This document shows, piece by piece, positions 26,623 through 35,480 of a stretch of DNA of 64,000 nt; within the stretch, counting starts at the first letter, position 1, and each line of letters starts with the position of its first letter. This DNA comes from Runella defluvii (lineage in GTDB: Bacteria > Bacteroidota > Bacteroidia > Cytophagales > Spirosomataceae): the NCBI RefSeq assembly GCF_014195535.1, contig NZ_JACIBY010000001.1:1009716-1073715 (forward strand), written 5' to 3'. The translations under genes were made by a program, and so were the position numbers. The notes under the pieces were generated by a model that had not been told where the DNA came from, did not search any database, and worked only from the letters and a program-made list of their open reading frames with translations.

Positions 26623-27964
26623 TGCATTTCATCGGTTTGAGATATCCTTCATAGTAGATTAAGCAAAGCCCAATCACAAAAAACATTTCACCAGGTAGCT
26701 TATATCGTATTAAAGTACCAAAGTTAAAGGAACTAATGCTAATACCAATAAGAAAAAGGGTAGAGAAAATTAAACAAAAGAGAATATTGGGAGATTTGAA
26801 TATTGTCTGTAAAAATTTTAAAATTCCAATTTTATATATCAAATATAGGATTATGCTAAATAAAATAACACCTTCTATTGAACTAAGTAGGTTAATCGGT
26901 TTTCTTATTTCCCATATAAATGGTCTAAAAAGAGCAGTAATTAAACCCTCTGGAATAATTTTAAGCACACCAAACACAGTTGGGTCAAAATCACTGAGTT
27001 TGTAGCTAGATCCATTCATTGATTCACTTAATTCATAAACTTGATTTCCGTAGGTTAATGCCTCTTCAATAATGGTATTTATTGCAAATGAACTCATGAA
27101 GTTTCCAACTCCTAATAAACTTCCAATAAGTGCTAAAGATAAAATAGTTGATAATGTAAAAAGAATTGTTTTTTTGGGAACTATATTGTAATATTTATAA
27201 AAACCAATTAGGAACTTCCAAGTTAATAATGATGGGAATATACAGAAAAAAATATAACTTTTAATTGAAAAAATAAGATAGGAACCGAAGGTTATAGCAA
27301 AAATGTATTTTATTGACTTTTTTCGCTCAATTATAAAATAGTAAAATCCCCAAAATAAAATCCCTAGACCTATTAAGTATAAGGATTCTTTAGAAATTCC
27401 ATTTCCCCAAATAATCGTATTGGGTAATAAGAGGACAGTAATATATAAAAATTGTTGAACGTCAGGATAAATTCGTCTATAAATACTGAATATCAACCAC
27501 AGTGAACTGTAAGCAAATGTTGTTAAAATTAATGAAAGTGACAAGTAGCTTCCAAAAGTAAAAATAAGTCCTAGTGATACTATTTTTATTACGAAGTAGT
27601 TTGATGTATTTTCAAATAATAGTAAATCTGGTAACATTGAATAAAAGTAGTAACTTTTCTGAGAAAGATAAGATATGTTTTTTGAAAAATATATCTCAAA
27701 AAAAGCATTTGGATGTGATAACAAATATTTCTGTAATTGCTTTCCGTAACTAAAATAATTAAAAGTATCTCCCCACCCGTAATAAAAATAAAATAGAGAA
27801 AAAAATAATAAAGTCCCAATAAACCAACAAAATAGCCCTCTTTCATACAGTTTGAAATCACTACCTAAAAACTGTCTAATATGTTTTCTGAAAATTACAT
27901 ATAGTACAATATAAATAGATAGTGAGAAAGAATCAGCAATCCCGATGATTGGGTAATTGAGCAT
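26591..27964 (-). CDS. Polytopic membrane protein, probable polysaccharide polymerase
   Basis: 457 residues with about 11 hydrophobic helices. Recognisable landmarks are IIWGNGISKESL in the middle and FNFGTLIRYKLPGEM near the C-terminus, the latter similar to the conserved R-x(3-4)-P segment of several Wzy-type proteins. No strict family motif was identified. The setting between two GT4 genes in a cluster with its own flippase makes a polymerase the best guess. DNA is very A+T-rich. Confidence 0.6.
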   Translation of the reverse strand: MLNYPIIGIADSFSLSIYIVLYVIFRKHIRQFLGSDFKLYERGLFCWFIGTLLFFSLFYFYYGWGDTFNYFSYGKQLQKYLLSHPNAFFEIYFSKNISYLSQKSYYFYSMLPDLLLFENTSNYFVIKIVSLGLIFTFGSYLSLSLILTTFAYSSLWLIFSIYRRIYPDVQQFLYITVLLLPNTIIWGNGISKESLYLIGLGILFWGFYYFIIERKKSIKYIFAITFGSYLIFSIKSYIFFCIFPSLLTWKFLIGFYKYYNIVPKKTILFTLSTILSLALIGSLLGVGNFMSSFAINTIIEEALTYGNQVYELSESMNGSSYKLSDFDPTVFGVLKIIPEGLITALFRPFIWEIRKPINLLSSIEGVILFSIILYLIYKIGILKFLQTIFKSPNILFCLIFSTLFLIGISISSFNFGTLIRYKLPGEMFFVIGLCLIYYEGYLKPMKCNEENSAIYYN

Positions 27965-27981
27965 GTGTTGTTAATCTATAA

Positions 27982-29058
27982 TTATACAAAATTTGCATTA
28001 CGTATATCTTGAACATATTTTAATAATTGCTGTGTTTTGTGTTCCCATAATAAATCTTGTTGCTTGTTTTTTAAAGATTCTTGCATAGAAATATACATTT
28101 TATTGTTAGATAATAAAGTGGATATTGCTTTTTTTAATTCTTCTTTATTAGGGTTAATGAAATAACATTCACTAGAATTGAGCTGTTCAGATATACCACC
28201 TACATTAGTACAAATAATAGGTTTTTCGGCTAATATAGCGAGAAGTACAACTCCTGATTGAGATGCTTCAAGATAAGGTAGTACGATTATGTCAGCGCCA
28301 TTTAAAAGGTCAGACATTTCCTCTTCTGCTAGATATTTTTCAATGAGCTTAATTTTAGGATTTTCTTCTGGTAAAATAACTTTGTAAATGGGCATACCAG
28401 CTATTGTGAGTGAATCATAAGCATTGTCTGGCAACTCATTTACAGCCTCAACCAACAATTCGACTCCTTTGTACTTTGAAATACGACCTAGAAATAAAAT
28501 ATTTTTTCCTTTGATGCCTCTTGAAGTTATTATGTTAGGAAGCGGCAATAGTCCCTGAGCTATGATTTTGTATGGGGCTTTTAAGTTGAATTTACTGTAA
28601 GCAGTTTGTCTAACATATTCAGTTAAAAATAACAAATGGCTAGTAAAAACCATTGAATATTTTAGACTCAATTGTAAAAGAAAATTTTCTTCTCCTGGGT
28701 GCAAAACTGCATCATGAATTGTCAAAATGGTTTTATTCCCTAGAGCTCTCCAAACGAAAATTATTAATGTATTCCAAGGATGGACGGTTGGAAAATAAAT
28801 AATATCGTGCGATTTTCTTAATTTTGTTAACTTTAAAAGTAATACAGGGAGTATAAAAATTGAATTAATAATAAAAGTTAAAGACGATTGATAAGTCTTA
28901 GTTTTAAAAATAATGTTCGGAACTTTGTAGTCTGTCTCAGAATACTTTGAACATATTAAATCAAACTCTTCAGTACTTAAATGAGCAATCATGTTTTTTG
29001 TATGCTCCTCAAGTGCTTTTCTTCCCAATGAAACAACTAATATCTTTCTTTTCAACAT
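27982..29058 (-). CDS. Glycosyltransferase family 4
   Basis: 358 residues. FLGRISKYKGVELLVEAV opens the C-terminal donor domain and PYLEASQSGVVLLAILAEKP occupies the donor-site position, where the first Glu is present and the second is replaced by a small residue. The N-terminal half is a Rossmann-like acceptor domain ending in LTIHDAVLHPGEE. It would add a sugar in the cytoplasm. Neighbours: FkbM methyltransferase 27 nt upstream, polymerase-like gene 17 nt downstream. Confidence 0.83.
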   Translation of the reverse strand: MLKRKILVVSLGRKALEEHTKNMIAHLSTEEFDLICSKYSETDYKVPNIIFKTKTYQSSLTFIINSIFILPVLLLKLTKLRKSHDIIYFPTVHPWNTLIIFVWRALGNKTILTIHDAVLHPGEENFLLQLSLKYSMVFTSHLLFLTEYVRQTAYSKFNLKAPYKIIAQGLLPLPNIITSRGIKGKNILFLGRISKYKGVELLVEAVNELPDNAYDSLTIAGMPIYKVILPEENPKIKLIEKYLAEEEMSDLLNGADIIVLPYLEASQSGVVLLAILAEKPIICTNVGGISEQLNSSECYFINPNKEELKKAISTLLSNNKMYISMQESLKNKQQDLLWEHKTQQLLKYVQDIRNANFV

Positions 29059-29085
29059 TATTAAAAGGTTCTACTTAAATTACTT

Positions 29086-29943
29086 TTAGTTTGTAGCGTG
29101 AATGTCACACCATAATACATTTATACCTCTATTGTGCATTTGCTGGCCAAAAGAAATAATAATCTGTTTAGCTTCATCAAAACCAACCCATTCTCCTTCA
29201 AGGGATTCCCCAAATGGCCCAGAGCAATCACTAAAATAACCTTTGTTGAGTGCTGGTTTGAAATTAAAACAAGTCCAAATTCTATTCAACCTGTTTTTAA
29301 TTCTAGAGATGAGACTACCATTTTGAAAGAATACATCTCTTTGAAGCATTTGAAGCGATAATACCCTTAAAGAGGCTTGTTCGACAACTTTAAATTTGGA
29401 ATAGCCTAAATGGTTTAATTTTTCTAGAATAGAAAACCAAATTGGATACAATTTGTCTATTTCAACAATATCACTCACTAAAATTCCATCATCGGAAACG
29501 TTATTTATTTCTGCTGAAATAAACCTTGGACGTAAATTAGAGTTTGAAAGTGTTTCAAGTGCGATAAAATCGTGACCTTCTATGTCTATCTTACAATAAT
29601 AAGGGGTTCCATGTTCTCTAAAAATAGATGATAATTTTTTTGTCTCTATTTGTATTTCAAGAATACCTCCTCTTCGTTCAGCCATTGTTTTTTGAAGTGA
29701 GCTTTGAGCACTACCAAGCTGGCTAATATAAAAAGGTACAGTTGCATTATCAATATTTGATATAGCATTATTAAGTAATGTAAGGTTACCTTCTTTAATG
29801 CTTTGATTAAATTGAATAGTTGATAGGTTAATCAAAGTGGGATTAGCTTCGATAGCAATTACTTTATAACCTTTACTTAAATAAAGTTTGGTATCATAAC
29901 CTAGATGCAAACCAACATCATACACGAGTTTATTATTAATCAT
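29086..29943 (-). CDS. FkbM family methyltransferase
   Basis: 285 residues. YDVGLHLGYDTKLYL (motif I region, about 8-22), AIEANP and YYCKIDIEGHDFIALE mark an FkbM-type SAM methyltransferase. A C-terminal extension of about 100 residues is not part of the core fold. It overlaps the flippase gene by 8 nt, so the two are translated together. It may methylate a sugar of the second repeat unit. Confidence 0.85.
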   Translation of the reverse strand: MINNKLVYDVGLHLGYDTKLYLSKGYKVIAIEANPTLINLSTIQFNQSIKEGNLTLLNNAISNIDNATVPFYISQLGSAQSSLQKTMAERRGGILEIQIETKKLSSIFREHGTPYYCKIDIEGHDFIALETLSNSNLRPRFISAEINNVSDDGILVSDIVEIDKLYPIWFSILEKLNHLGYSKFKVVEQASLRVLSLQMLQRDVFFQNGSLISRIKNRLNRIWTCFNFKPALNKGYFSDCSGPFGESLEGEWVGFDEAKQIIISFGQQMHNRGINVLWCDIHATN

Positions 29944-31303
29944 GTTTAAATAGAGTGTTTACTTTTCTTAAATCAAAACGGAAAAAATTGTCAAGTTTTT
30001 CATCGAGTAATATAAAAACCTGATAAAAAATGGTTAGTATCATGAAAATGTCTATCACAAGAAGTCCTAATGAAACAGATGTTAATTTTAGGTTTTCCAT
30101 TGATAATATCATTACAGTATAACCCAGGAAACTAGCTAATGTAAAATGATAGGCAAGTTTTATATGGTTGTTACTCCCTACTAGAACTGCACTACTTGCA
30201 TGCCAAATTGACTGTAAAAGTAGAGCTACTAAACACAATATAAAAAAAGGTCTGTCAATGATTAGCGAATTATTTTGTAGCAGCATTTTAATGACAAAAT
30301 CAGAAAAAAAGAAGATAAATAGAATTGCAACAATGGCTAAAATAAACGTAAGCCTCAGAGCAACTCGGTGCATTTGCCTAGCCAATTCTAAGCTTTTTGA
30401 TTCAATTAAACGTGCATATTCAGGATAAAGGGGCAAAGTAATTAAATAGGGTACTTGTTTTGCCGCTCTAATAATCGTAATTATAGCATAATATTGTGGT
30501 ACGTAGGTATTGCCTAGCAAATTACTTACAAGTATGACTGGTCCATTGTAGTATAATAAATACCCCAAATTCAGAAACATGTTTGCAAAGGCAGGTTTAA
30601 TAATAGCACTTATTGTACTAGTTTGAATATAATTAACATCTAATTTTATCCAATGAAACCTTTTTTTTACATCATAAATTATAAAAATAAATATAATAGT
30701 TCGAAATAAAATAAGTAACGCAGATGTTAATATAACTTTCCCCCCAAGATTTAATGAAATTAAAATTGCAATAAAATCAAATAACTTTGCGAAAGTATCA
30801 ATGTTTTTTTGCCTTGTAAATTGAAGTGATGCAGAATAAATACCACTTAACAAACTACTTTGAATGTAGATAAATAAATAGATAGATAATAGAGAAAGGA
30901 ATATATATAATTCACTTTGGTCAATATACTTAATGTTGTTTTTTTGAAAAAATAATATTATAAAAAAGATTATTAAGAAGAAAATAAGAGAAAAGAAAGT
31001 TGATATAATCCAGCCATTAATAAACCATTTGTTCGCTTCTTCGGTTTTTTTCGATTCAATGAATGAAGCAATTTTATTACTAAGCGTGGCACTGACACCA
31101 ACATCTCCCATTGTTAAATATTGACAGTAGGAGTAAATTAAAATCCATTCTGCATAATACATCTCTCCCCAAAAAGATATAAAAATGCCAATGGAAACAA
31201 ATTGATTTGCTAGTGAAGTAAGTTGGTTTATAAAAGTTGCACCTACGCCACTAAAAAATCGTTTTAAAAATGACGCATTTTTCAAAGAAGTAACTTGTAG
31301 CAA
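29936..31303 (-). CDS. Polysaccharide flippase (Wzx/MOP superfamily), second copy
   Basis: 455 residues with 12-14 hydrophobic helices of MOP-exporter layout. It is little similar to the first flippase at 19208-20701 beyond overall form. As first gene of the second sub-cluster it has a good promoter at 31335-31366 and a leader of about 25 nt. It would move a lipid-linked sugar unit over the inner membrane. A second dedicated flippase suggests a second repeat unit or polymer. Confidence 0.83.
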   Translation of the reverse strand: MLQVTSLKNASFLKRFFSGVGATFINQLTSLANQFVSIGIFISFWGEMYYAEWILIYSYCQYLTMGDVGVSATLSNKIASFIESKKTEEANKWFINGWIISTFFSLIFFLIIFFIILFFQKNNIKYIDQSELYIFLSLLSIYLFIYIQSSLLSGIYSASLQFTRQKNIDTFAKLFDFIAILISLNLGGKVILTSALLILFRTIIFIFIIYDVKKRFHWIKLDVNYIQTSTISAIIKPAFANMFLNLGYLLYYNGPVILVSNLLGNTYVPQYYAIITIIRAAKQVPYLITLPLYPEYARLIESKSLELARQMHRVALRLTFILAIVAILFIFFFSDFVIKMLLQNNSLIIDRPFFILCLVALLLQSIWHASSAVLVGSNNHIKLAYHFTLASFLGYTVMILSMENLKLTSVSLGLLVIDIFMILTIFYQVFILLDEKLDNFFRFDLRKVNTLFKHD

Positions 31304-31334
31304 AATATCTCTTGATTTTATTCTTACTAAAATG

Positions 31335-31366
31335 CAAAGTTACGAATAATGTTTAAGAATTTGAAA
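31335..31366 (-). promoter_or_regulatory. Bacteroidota-type promoter of the second sugar sub-cluster
   Basis: Minus strand: TTTC (31366-31363), 20 nt, TAACTTTG (31342-31335) followed by C. This matches the -33/-7 pattern with one change in the -33 box. It lies just downstream of the 60-bp palindrome and about 30 nt before the flippase ATG. Confidence 0.6.
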
Positions 31367-31383
31367 TGAACAGATGCTCGTTG

Positions 31384-31443
31384 AAGCTGGAATAAAAATA
31401 CCCAATCAAACCATGGTTTGATTGGGTATTTTTATTCCAGCTT
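31384..31443. terminator. 60-bp perfect palindrome, probable terminator of the beta-roll protein gene
   Basis: Both 30-nt halves are exact reverse complements with no loop; the centre is CCATGG at 31411-31416 and each end reads AAGCT/AGCTT. It begins 6 nt after the stop of the 31449-32864 gene. The outer half of each arm carries an A5/T5 run, so the transcript would form a very stable hairpin. Termination is the likely role; cruciform formation is possible. Confidence 0.75.
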
Positions 31444-31448
31444 ACCTG

Positions 31449-32864
31449 CTATTTATTGTCAATCTTGTGGATAAGCGCTTTATTCTCTGATTGTAGGGCC
31501 TTAACTTGTTTATTTAGCTCAATTACATACAGAGTCAATTCTTCAATTTTTTCCATCAATTTTGCTGACGTTTTAGAAACATCTAGCCCGTTGTTGGCCA
31601 TTTCATCTGCCGATGGAACATTTGGTAAGTGATTATTTGCCTTGATAAATGTTTCTACCTCTTCCAAAGGGGCAAGTTTATAATCAGGAGCAAAAACATA
31701 GTCAGCCCAATCAGATGAATTACGAAGAGCTACTTTGAGTTTTTCGGTTAGAATTCCATCTTGTACATACAAACGATATGCACCAGCACTAAAACTACTC
31801 GGTAATCCTAGGCCACCCGCACCCGCACCTGCAGGTGCTGTATCAAAGTCTCCAATCGCTAGATAACCAGTAGTTGTAGGAGTAGGTGAGCCAGGAGCGG
31901 CTTTCACGTTAAATTTAACCCATGGAGCTGTTGCATGAAAGCTACCTTTTATAAGGGGATTGCTTGTTCCAGTATTTGAAATATACAGTGTGTTACTACC
32001 GGTTTCGCTTTGTCCAGCATTGAATCCTAGAAATAGGTTTCCAGAACCGAGACTTTCTTGCCCTGCATATGAACCGATAGCTACGTTGCCACTTCCATTT
32101 GTTTTGAATAAAGACCCAGCTCCAATTGCAACGTTACCAATTCCACCATCACTATTTCCCGATAATGAAAAAAGTGTATTTTCCCCGATTGCCATGTTTT
32201 GATAACCAGTCTGATTCGATGTCATTGCTTGATTACCAATGGCTACGTTACCAAACCCGCCACTATTTGATAAGAGAGTATTAGTACCAATAGCCAAGTT
32301 ATTACTACCACCCTGGTTATTTTTTAAGGCATTAGCACCAAGAGCAACGTTTCCAAATGAGGAATTTGTAGAATATTGAAGTGCACCATTACCTAGTGCG
32401 GTATTGTTGGTTCCGTTGTTATTTGCACCAGCTGAATTACCCAAAAAAGTATTTGAAGCACCAATTCTTCCGCCTTGAATATTATTGCGTTTGAAAACAA
32501 CATCAAAATCATTCGTACTACCAATGAAGTCTGTTCCGTCGATGGCGTTTCCTTGCTTGTCCCACGCTCCTACTGAACTAGTCTCTCCCAGACGTGCGCT
32601 GGTAGGTAACCAAGCTGTACCATTGTATAAATAGGTACCAATCGCTTTGTCGGTTTGAAATACAATCAAACCTGCTACTGGATTTGAAATGGCATCACGT
32701 TGAGACTGAGTCATTCGAGGTAACAAAAGACCTTTTGTGGTTGAACTCAAGTCAAGGATAGCTGATGGGTCTGGACTTTTTGTACCAATACCAACATTTC
32801 CCGATTGCTGGGCCAAAGCTCCCAATGAGCCCATCGCCAATGCTAGAGTAAGCAGTCTTTTCAT
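31449..32864 (-). CDS. Secreted tail-fibre/YadA-head-like protein with C-terminal coiled coil
   Basis: 471 residues. A signal peptide (residues 1-19, cleavage near LAQQ) is followed by the GNVGIGTKSPDPSAILDLSS opening seen in many Bacteroidota surface proteins. Residues about 125-300 form about nine repeats of 14-20 residues with the pattern N-x-A-I/L-G, as in left-handed beta-roll heads of trimeric adhesins. A Gly/Ala segment follows, then YKLAPLEEVETFIKAN, typical of tail-fibre/endosialidase-type C-termini, and a coiled coil to the end. No T9SS sorting domain is seen, so its export route after the inner membrane is unclear. It diverges from the T9SS protein gene. Confidence 0.82.
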   Translation of the reverse strand: MKRLLTLALAMGSLGALAQQSGNVGIGTKSPDPSAILDLSSTTKGLLLPRMTQSQRDAISNPVAGLIVFQTDKAIGTYLYNGTAWLPTSARLGETSSVGAWDKQGNAIDGTDFIGSTNDFDVVFKRNNIQGGRIGASNTFLGNSAGANNNGTNNTALGNGALQYSTNSSFGNVALGANALKNNQGGSNNLAIGTNTLLSNSGGFGNVAIGNQAMTSNQTGYQNMAIGENTLFSLSGNSDGGIGNVAIGAGSLFKTNGSGNVAIGSYAGQESLGSGNLFLGFNAGQSETGSNTLYISNTGTSNPLIKGSFHATAPWVKFNVKAAPGSPTPTTTGYLAIGDFDTAPAGAGAGGLGLPSSFSAGAYRLYVQDGILTEKLKVALRNSSDWADYVFAPDYKLAPLEEVETFIKANNHLPNVPSADEMANNGLDVSKTSAKLMEKIEELTLYVIELNKQVKALQSENKALIHKIDNK

Positions 32865-32949
32865 ATAATGTTTGCAGTTAATTGGATAGATTTCTGTTTT
32901 TCGAGACGAAAGTTAGAACATTGTGAGCGAATTAAAAAGGTGTTTGCAC

Positions 32950-33051
32950 AAAAATTATCTAACGGTACTTTTTGTGCCCTATATAATTGGTAATTTTTGA
33001 TTAAAATTTTAAGATAATTTTCTTTCTGGAAATGACCGTTAGATAATTTTT
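32950..33051. repeat. Inverted 17-bp repeat (about 24 bp with flanks) shared by two divergent genes
   Basis: Arms 32950-32966 and 33035-33051 are exact reverse complements over 17 nt, with a 68-nt spacer. Similarity continues outward: ACCGTTAGATAATTTTTG is followed by TGCAAAC on one side and GCAAAC on the other. Each arm is 80-86 nt upstream of the start codon it faces, so both genes carry the same element in the same orientation and position. It is probably a shared promoter or operator. Confidence 0.7.
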
Positions 33052-33130
33052 GGCAAACTCTGTAGGTAACCTCAAAAATCTAACTTATTTTTGGCTAATT
33101 GATGTATCAGTTAAACGCTTGAAACCGATT

Positions 33131-34219
33131 ATGAAAAGATTTTCTATAGCAGTTGCAGGATGCTTGGTGACGTTGGCGGCACAGGCACAGATGGTTTCGT
33201 CAACCGATGTTACAGTAACATCTGGGGTGATTATGACTGTCAACGAGGAATTAACCAATACAGGTACGTTTCAACTTGAGGGTGATTTACACCTTCGTAA
33301 AGGGGTAATGAACCAAGGGCAGATGGTTCTTAATGGCCAAGTCGTACTTAATGGCAACGGTACTCAGTCGCTTCAAAGTATGACCCCACTTCAAATGAAC
33401 GCGCTTGTATTAGGTCAAACTGGCAAAGTTCTTTTGAAAAGCCCGCTGCAAGTCAACAACCAGTTGGTGCTTGGAGATGGTATTTTAGAGAACTCTGAGT
33501 CGGCTCTATTGATGCTAGGCTCGACTGCAAAAGTGCTTGGCGGCTCAAACAATTCCCATATAAAAGGATATATGGTTAAACAAGGTGCTGAGGCGTTTCG
33601 TTTTCCTGTTGGTGACGGAAGTCGCCTGCAAGCTTTTTCAATTTCTAAACCAGCATCATACGAAGAAATTCAAGTAGGATATGTTCGCCAACGCCCAGAA
33701 CGTTTATCTACCAAGCTCTCGGCAGAAGTAGAGGAGTTTGGAAGTGATAGTTACTGGTCAGTTAAAAATGCAACAGAAACCAGTGTGCAAGTAACTGTAC
33801 CCGCTGATGATAGCCGTTTTCAGTTGTTGCAGATGAAAAACAATCAGTGGGCTGTGAATCCTAGCACGCTTTCTACAAATGCAGTTTCTTCGGAAGCCGT
33901 TTTGAAAGGTACAAGCTATTTTACTGTAGGTACTCAGCGGGCTGAATTGGCTGGCAAACCAGAAATTGGCGTTTTTCCAAACCCTAGCAATGGTGTGTTT
34001 GAGGTAAAATTGAAAGGTTTTAGTGCAGACGAGACAGTTGCCTTGGACATCGTTGATATTACTGGTAAAACCATTGTAAAACAAGAAGGACAAGTGAAAA
34101 GTCTGAAAACCAACTATTCATTGGATAAAGATGCCGCAGGTACTGGTAATTATTTCTTGCGCGTTGTAAGACCTGAAAAAAATCAAGTATTTAACGAGAA
34201 AGTTTCTATCAATCGCTAA
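33131..34219 (+). CDS. T9SS-secreted protein with C-terminal sorting domain
   Basis: 362 residues from the ATG at 33131. This start begins a signal peptide (KRFSIAVAGCLVTLAAQAQ); an upstream ATG at 33050 would place 27 unrelated residues before it. The middle is beta-rich with no known enzyme motif. Residues about 280-362 form a type A sorting domain: IGVFPNPSNGVFEV, DIVDITGKTI, then GNYFLRV and a short basic end. Such domains direct proteins through the outer membrane by the type IX system and are usually cleaved. A terminator follows at 34246-34283. Confidence 0.9.
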   Translation: MKRFSIAVAGCLVTLAAQAQMVSSTDVTVTSGVIMTVNEELTNTGTFQLEGDLHLRKGVMNQGQMVLNGQVVLNGNGTQSLQSMTPLQMNALVLGQTGKVLLKSPLQVNNQLVLGDGILENSESALLMLGSTAKVLGGSNNSHIKGYMVKQGAEAFRFPVGDGSRLQAFSISKPASYEEIQVGYVRQRPERLSTKLSAEVEEFGSDSYWSVKNATETSVQVTVPADDSRFQLLQMKNNQWAVNPSTLSTNAVSSEAVLKGTSYFTVGTQRAELAGKPEIGVFPNPSNGVFEVKLKGFSADETVALDIVDITGKTIVKQEGQVKSLKTNYSLDKDAAGTGNYFLRVVRPEKNQVFNEKVSINR

Positions 34220-34245
34220 GTACATACTTTTGTAAAGTTTTGTTG

Positions 34246-34283
34246 AAAGGGCTTCATACTTATACCGTATGAAGCCCTTTTTT
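34246..34283 (+). terminator. Intrinsic terminator after the T9SS protein gene
   Basis: A perfect 14-bp stem (34246-34259 with 34267-34280), 7-nt loop, and a run of six T at 34278-34283. Confidence 0.9.
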
Positions 34284-34316
34284 ACGATAATCTCCCACTA
34301 GCGTGGTATTTTTCGT

Positions 34317-34324
34317 TAGTTTTG
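34317..34324 (+). promoter_or_regulatory. Putative -7 box for nuoH (TAGTTTTG)
   Basis: TAGTTTTG fits TAnnTTTG, 22 nt before the nuoH ATG. It stands between the preceding terminator and the gene, so a promoter is needed here, but no clear -33 box is present. Confidence 0.4.
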
Positions 34325-34346
34325 GGGCAAAATTTTGTGATTACCC

Positions 34347-35432
34347 ATGCCCCTGACACTTCCCATTTTCTTAATCATGGCCCTTTCCTCGGTAGTAGTA
34401 GGGGTCTATTTAGAACGTAAAATATCAGCCTTTATCCAAGACCGTATGGGGCCTATGGAGGTAGGGAAATGGGGCTTGTTGCAGCTTATCGCTGACTTGA
34501 TGAAGCTCCTTCAAAAAGAAGATATTGTTCCTGCTGCTGCTGATCGTAAGCTGTTTTTACTGGCCCCTTTAGTGATATTTACGGCTATTTTTGCAGGATA
34601 TGCGGTGCTCCCTCTAACCCCTGATTTGCAAGGTTCACGGACTGCGATAGGGCTCTTCTTTCTGATGACTATTATTTCGGTGGATGTGATTGGTATCTTA
34701 ATGGCAGGGTGGGGGTCAAACAATAAATTTGCTCTCTTTGGGGCGATGCGTTCTGTAGCACAAATTGTCTCCTACGAAATTCCCCTTGGATTAGTTATAT
34801 TGTGTGTAGTAATGACTGCACAAACGCTCGATTTACAAGCGATTAGCTACCAGCAAGGTGTATATTCTGATGAGCCAGTGTATTTGTTTGGGCTGAAATC
34901 GCTAGGAATTGATATTTCTCAAGTCGGCGGTATATTAAGTTGGAACATTTTTCGTAATCCGTTTCTATTCTTAGCGTATATCGTCTTTTTTATCACCACT
35001 TTGGCAGAATGTAATCGAGCACCTTTTGATATCCCAGAAGGAGAGTCTGAGTTAGTTGGTGGTTTTCATACGGAGTATTCAGGGATGCGCTGGGCATTGC
35101 TGTTTTTGTCTGAATATGCCATGATGCTCTTGGTATCGCTTTTGGGGGCAATTTTGTTTTTAGGTAGTTGGAATACTCCTTTACCCAATATTGGACCAGT
35201 ACGACTGGCAGATTGGACAAGCGGAGCACCTGGAACTATTTGGGGGAATTTAACCGCGGGGTTTTGGTTGATACTAAAAGCTGGTTTTGCGATTTTACTG
35301 CAAATGTGGGTACGTTGGACGTTTCCCCGACTACGTGTCGATCAGCTTATGTTTTTGTGTTGGAAGGTATTAACACCCGTTGCGCTTGTGCTTTTCTTTA
35401 TTTGTGGCGTATGGCGTTTAATGATGGTGTAG
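34347..35432 (+). CDS. nuoH: NADH-quinone oxidoreductase subunit H
   Basis: 361 residues with about eight to nine membrane helices. It carries conserved NuoH segments: LERKISAFIQDRMGP (about 23-37), QLIADLMKLLQKEDI, SYEIPLGLVI, the acidic loop AECNRAPFDIPEGESELV, and FHTEYSGMRWALLF. NuoH forms part of the quinone cavity and the link to the proton channels of complex I. No other nuo gene is nearby. The gene has a terminator before it and a convergent glpK after it, so it is probably a single transcription unit; whether a second nuoH exists in a full nuo operon cannot be judged here. Confidence 0.95.
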   Translation: MPLTLPIFLIMALSSVVVGVYLERKISAFIQDRMGPMEVGKWGLLQLIADLMKLLQKEDIVPAAADRKLFLLAPLVIFTAIFAGYAVLPLTPDLQGSRTAIGLFFLMTIISVDVIGILMAGWGSNNKFALFGAMRSVAQIVSYEIPLGLVILCVVMTAQTLDLQAISYQQGVYSDEPVYLFGLKSLGIDISQVGGILSWNIFRNPFLFLAYIVFFITTLAECNRAPFDIPEGESELVGGFHTEYSGMRWALLFLSEYAMMLLVSLLGAILFLGSWNTPLPNIGPVRLADWTSGAPGTIWGNLTAGFWLILKAGFAILLQMWVRWTFPRLRVDQLMFLCWKVLTPVALVLFFICGVWRLMMV

Positions 35433-35480
35433 TGGTGTTGGCTGCTCGCAACCAACACACACCTAGTTGCCAACCAATGA

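Noticed and set aside
32950..33051. Miniature transposable element with 17-bp terminal repeats
   Set aside because: No target duplication was seen, and the arms lie at equal distances from two divergent start codons, which fits a shared regulatory element better.
33050..33130. Upstream ATG for the T9SS protein
   Set aside because: It would bury the signal peptide behind 27 residues and starts within the shared promoter element.
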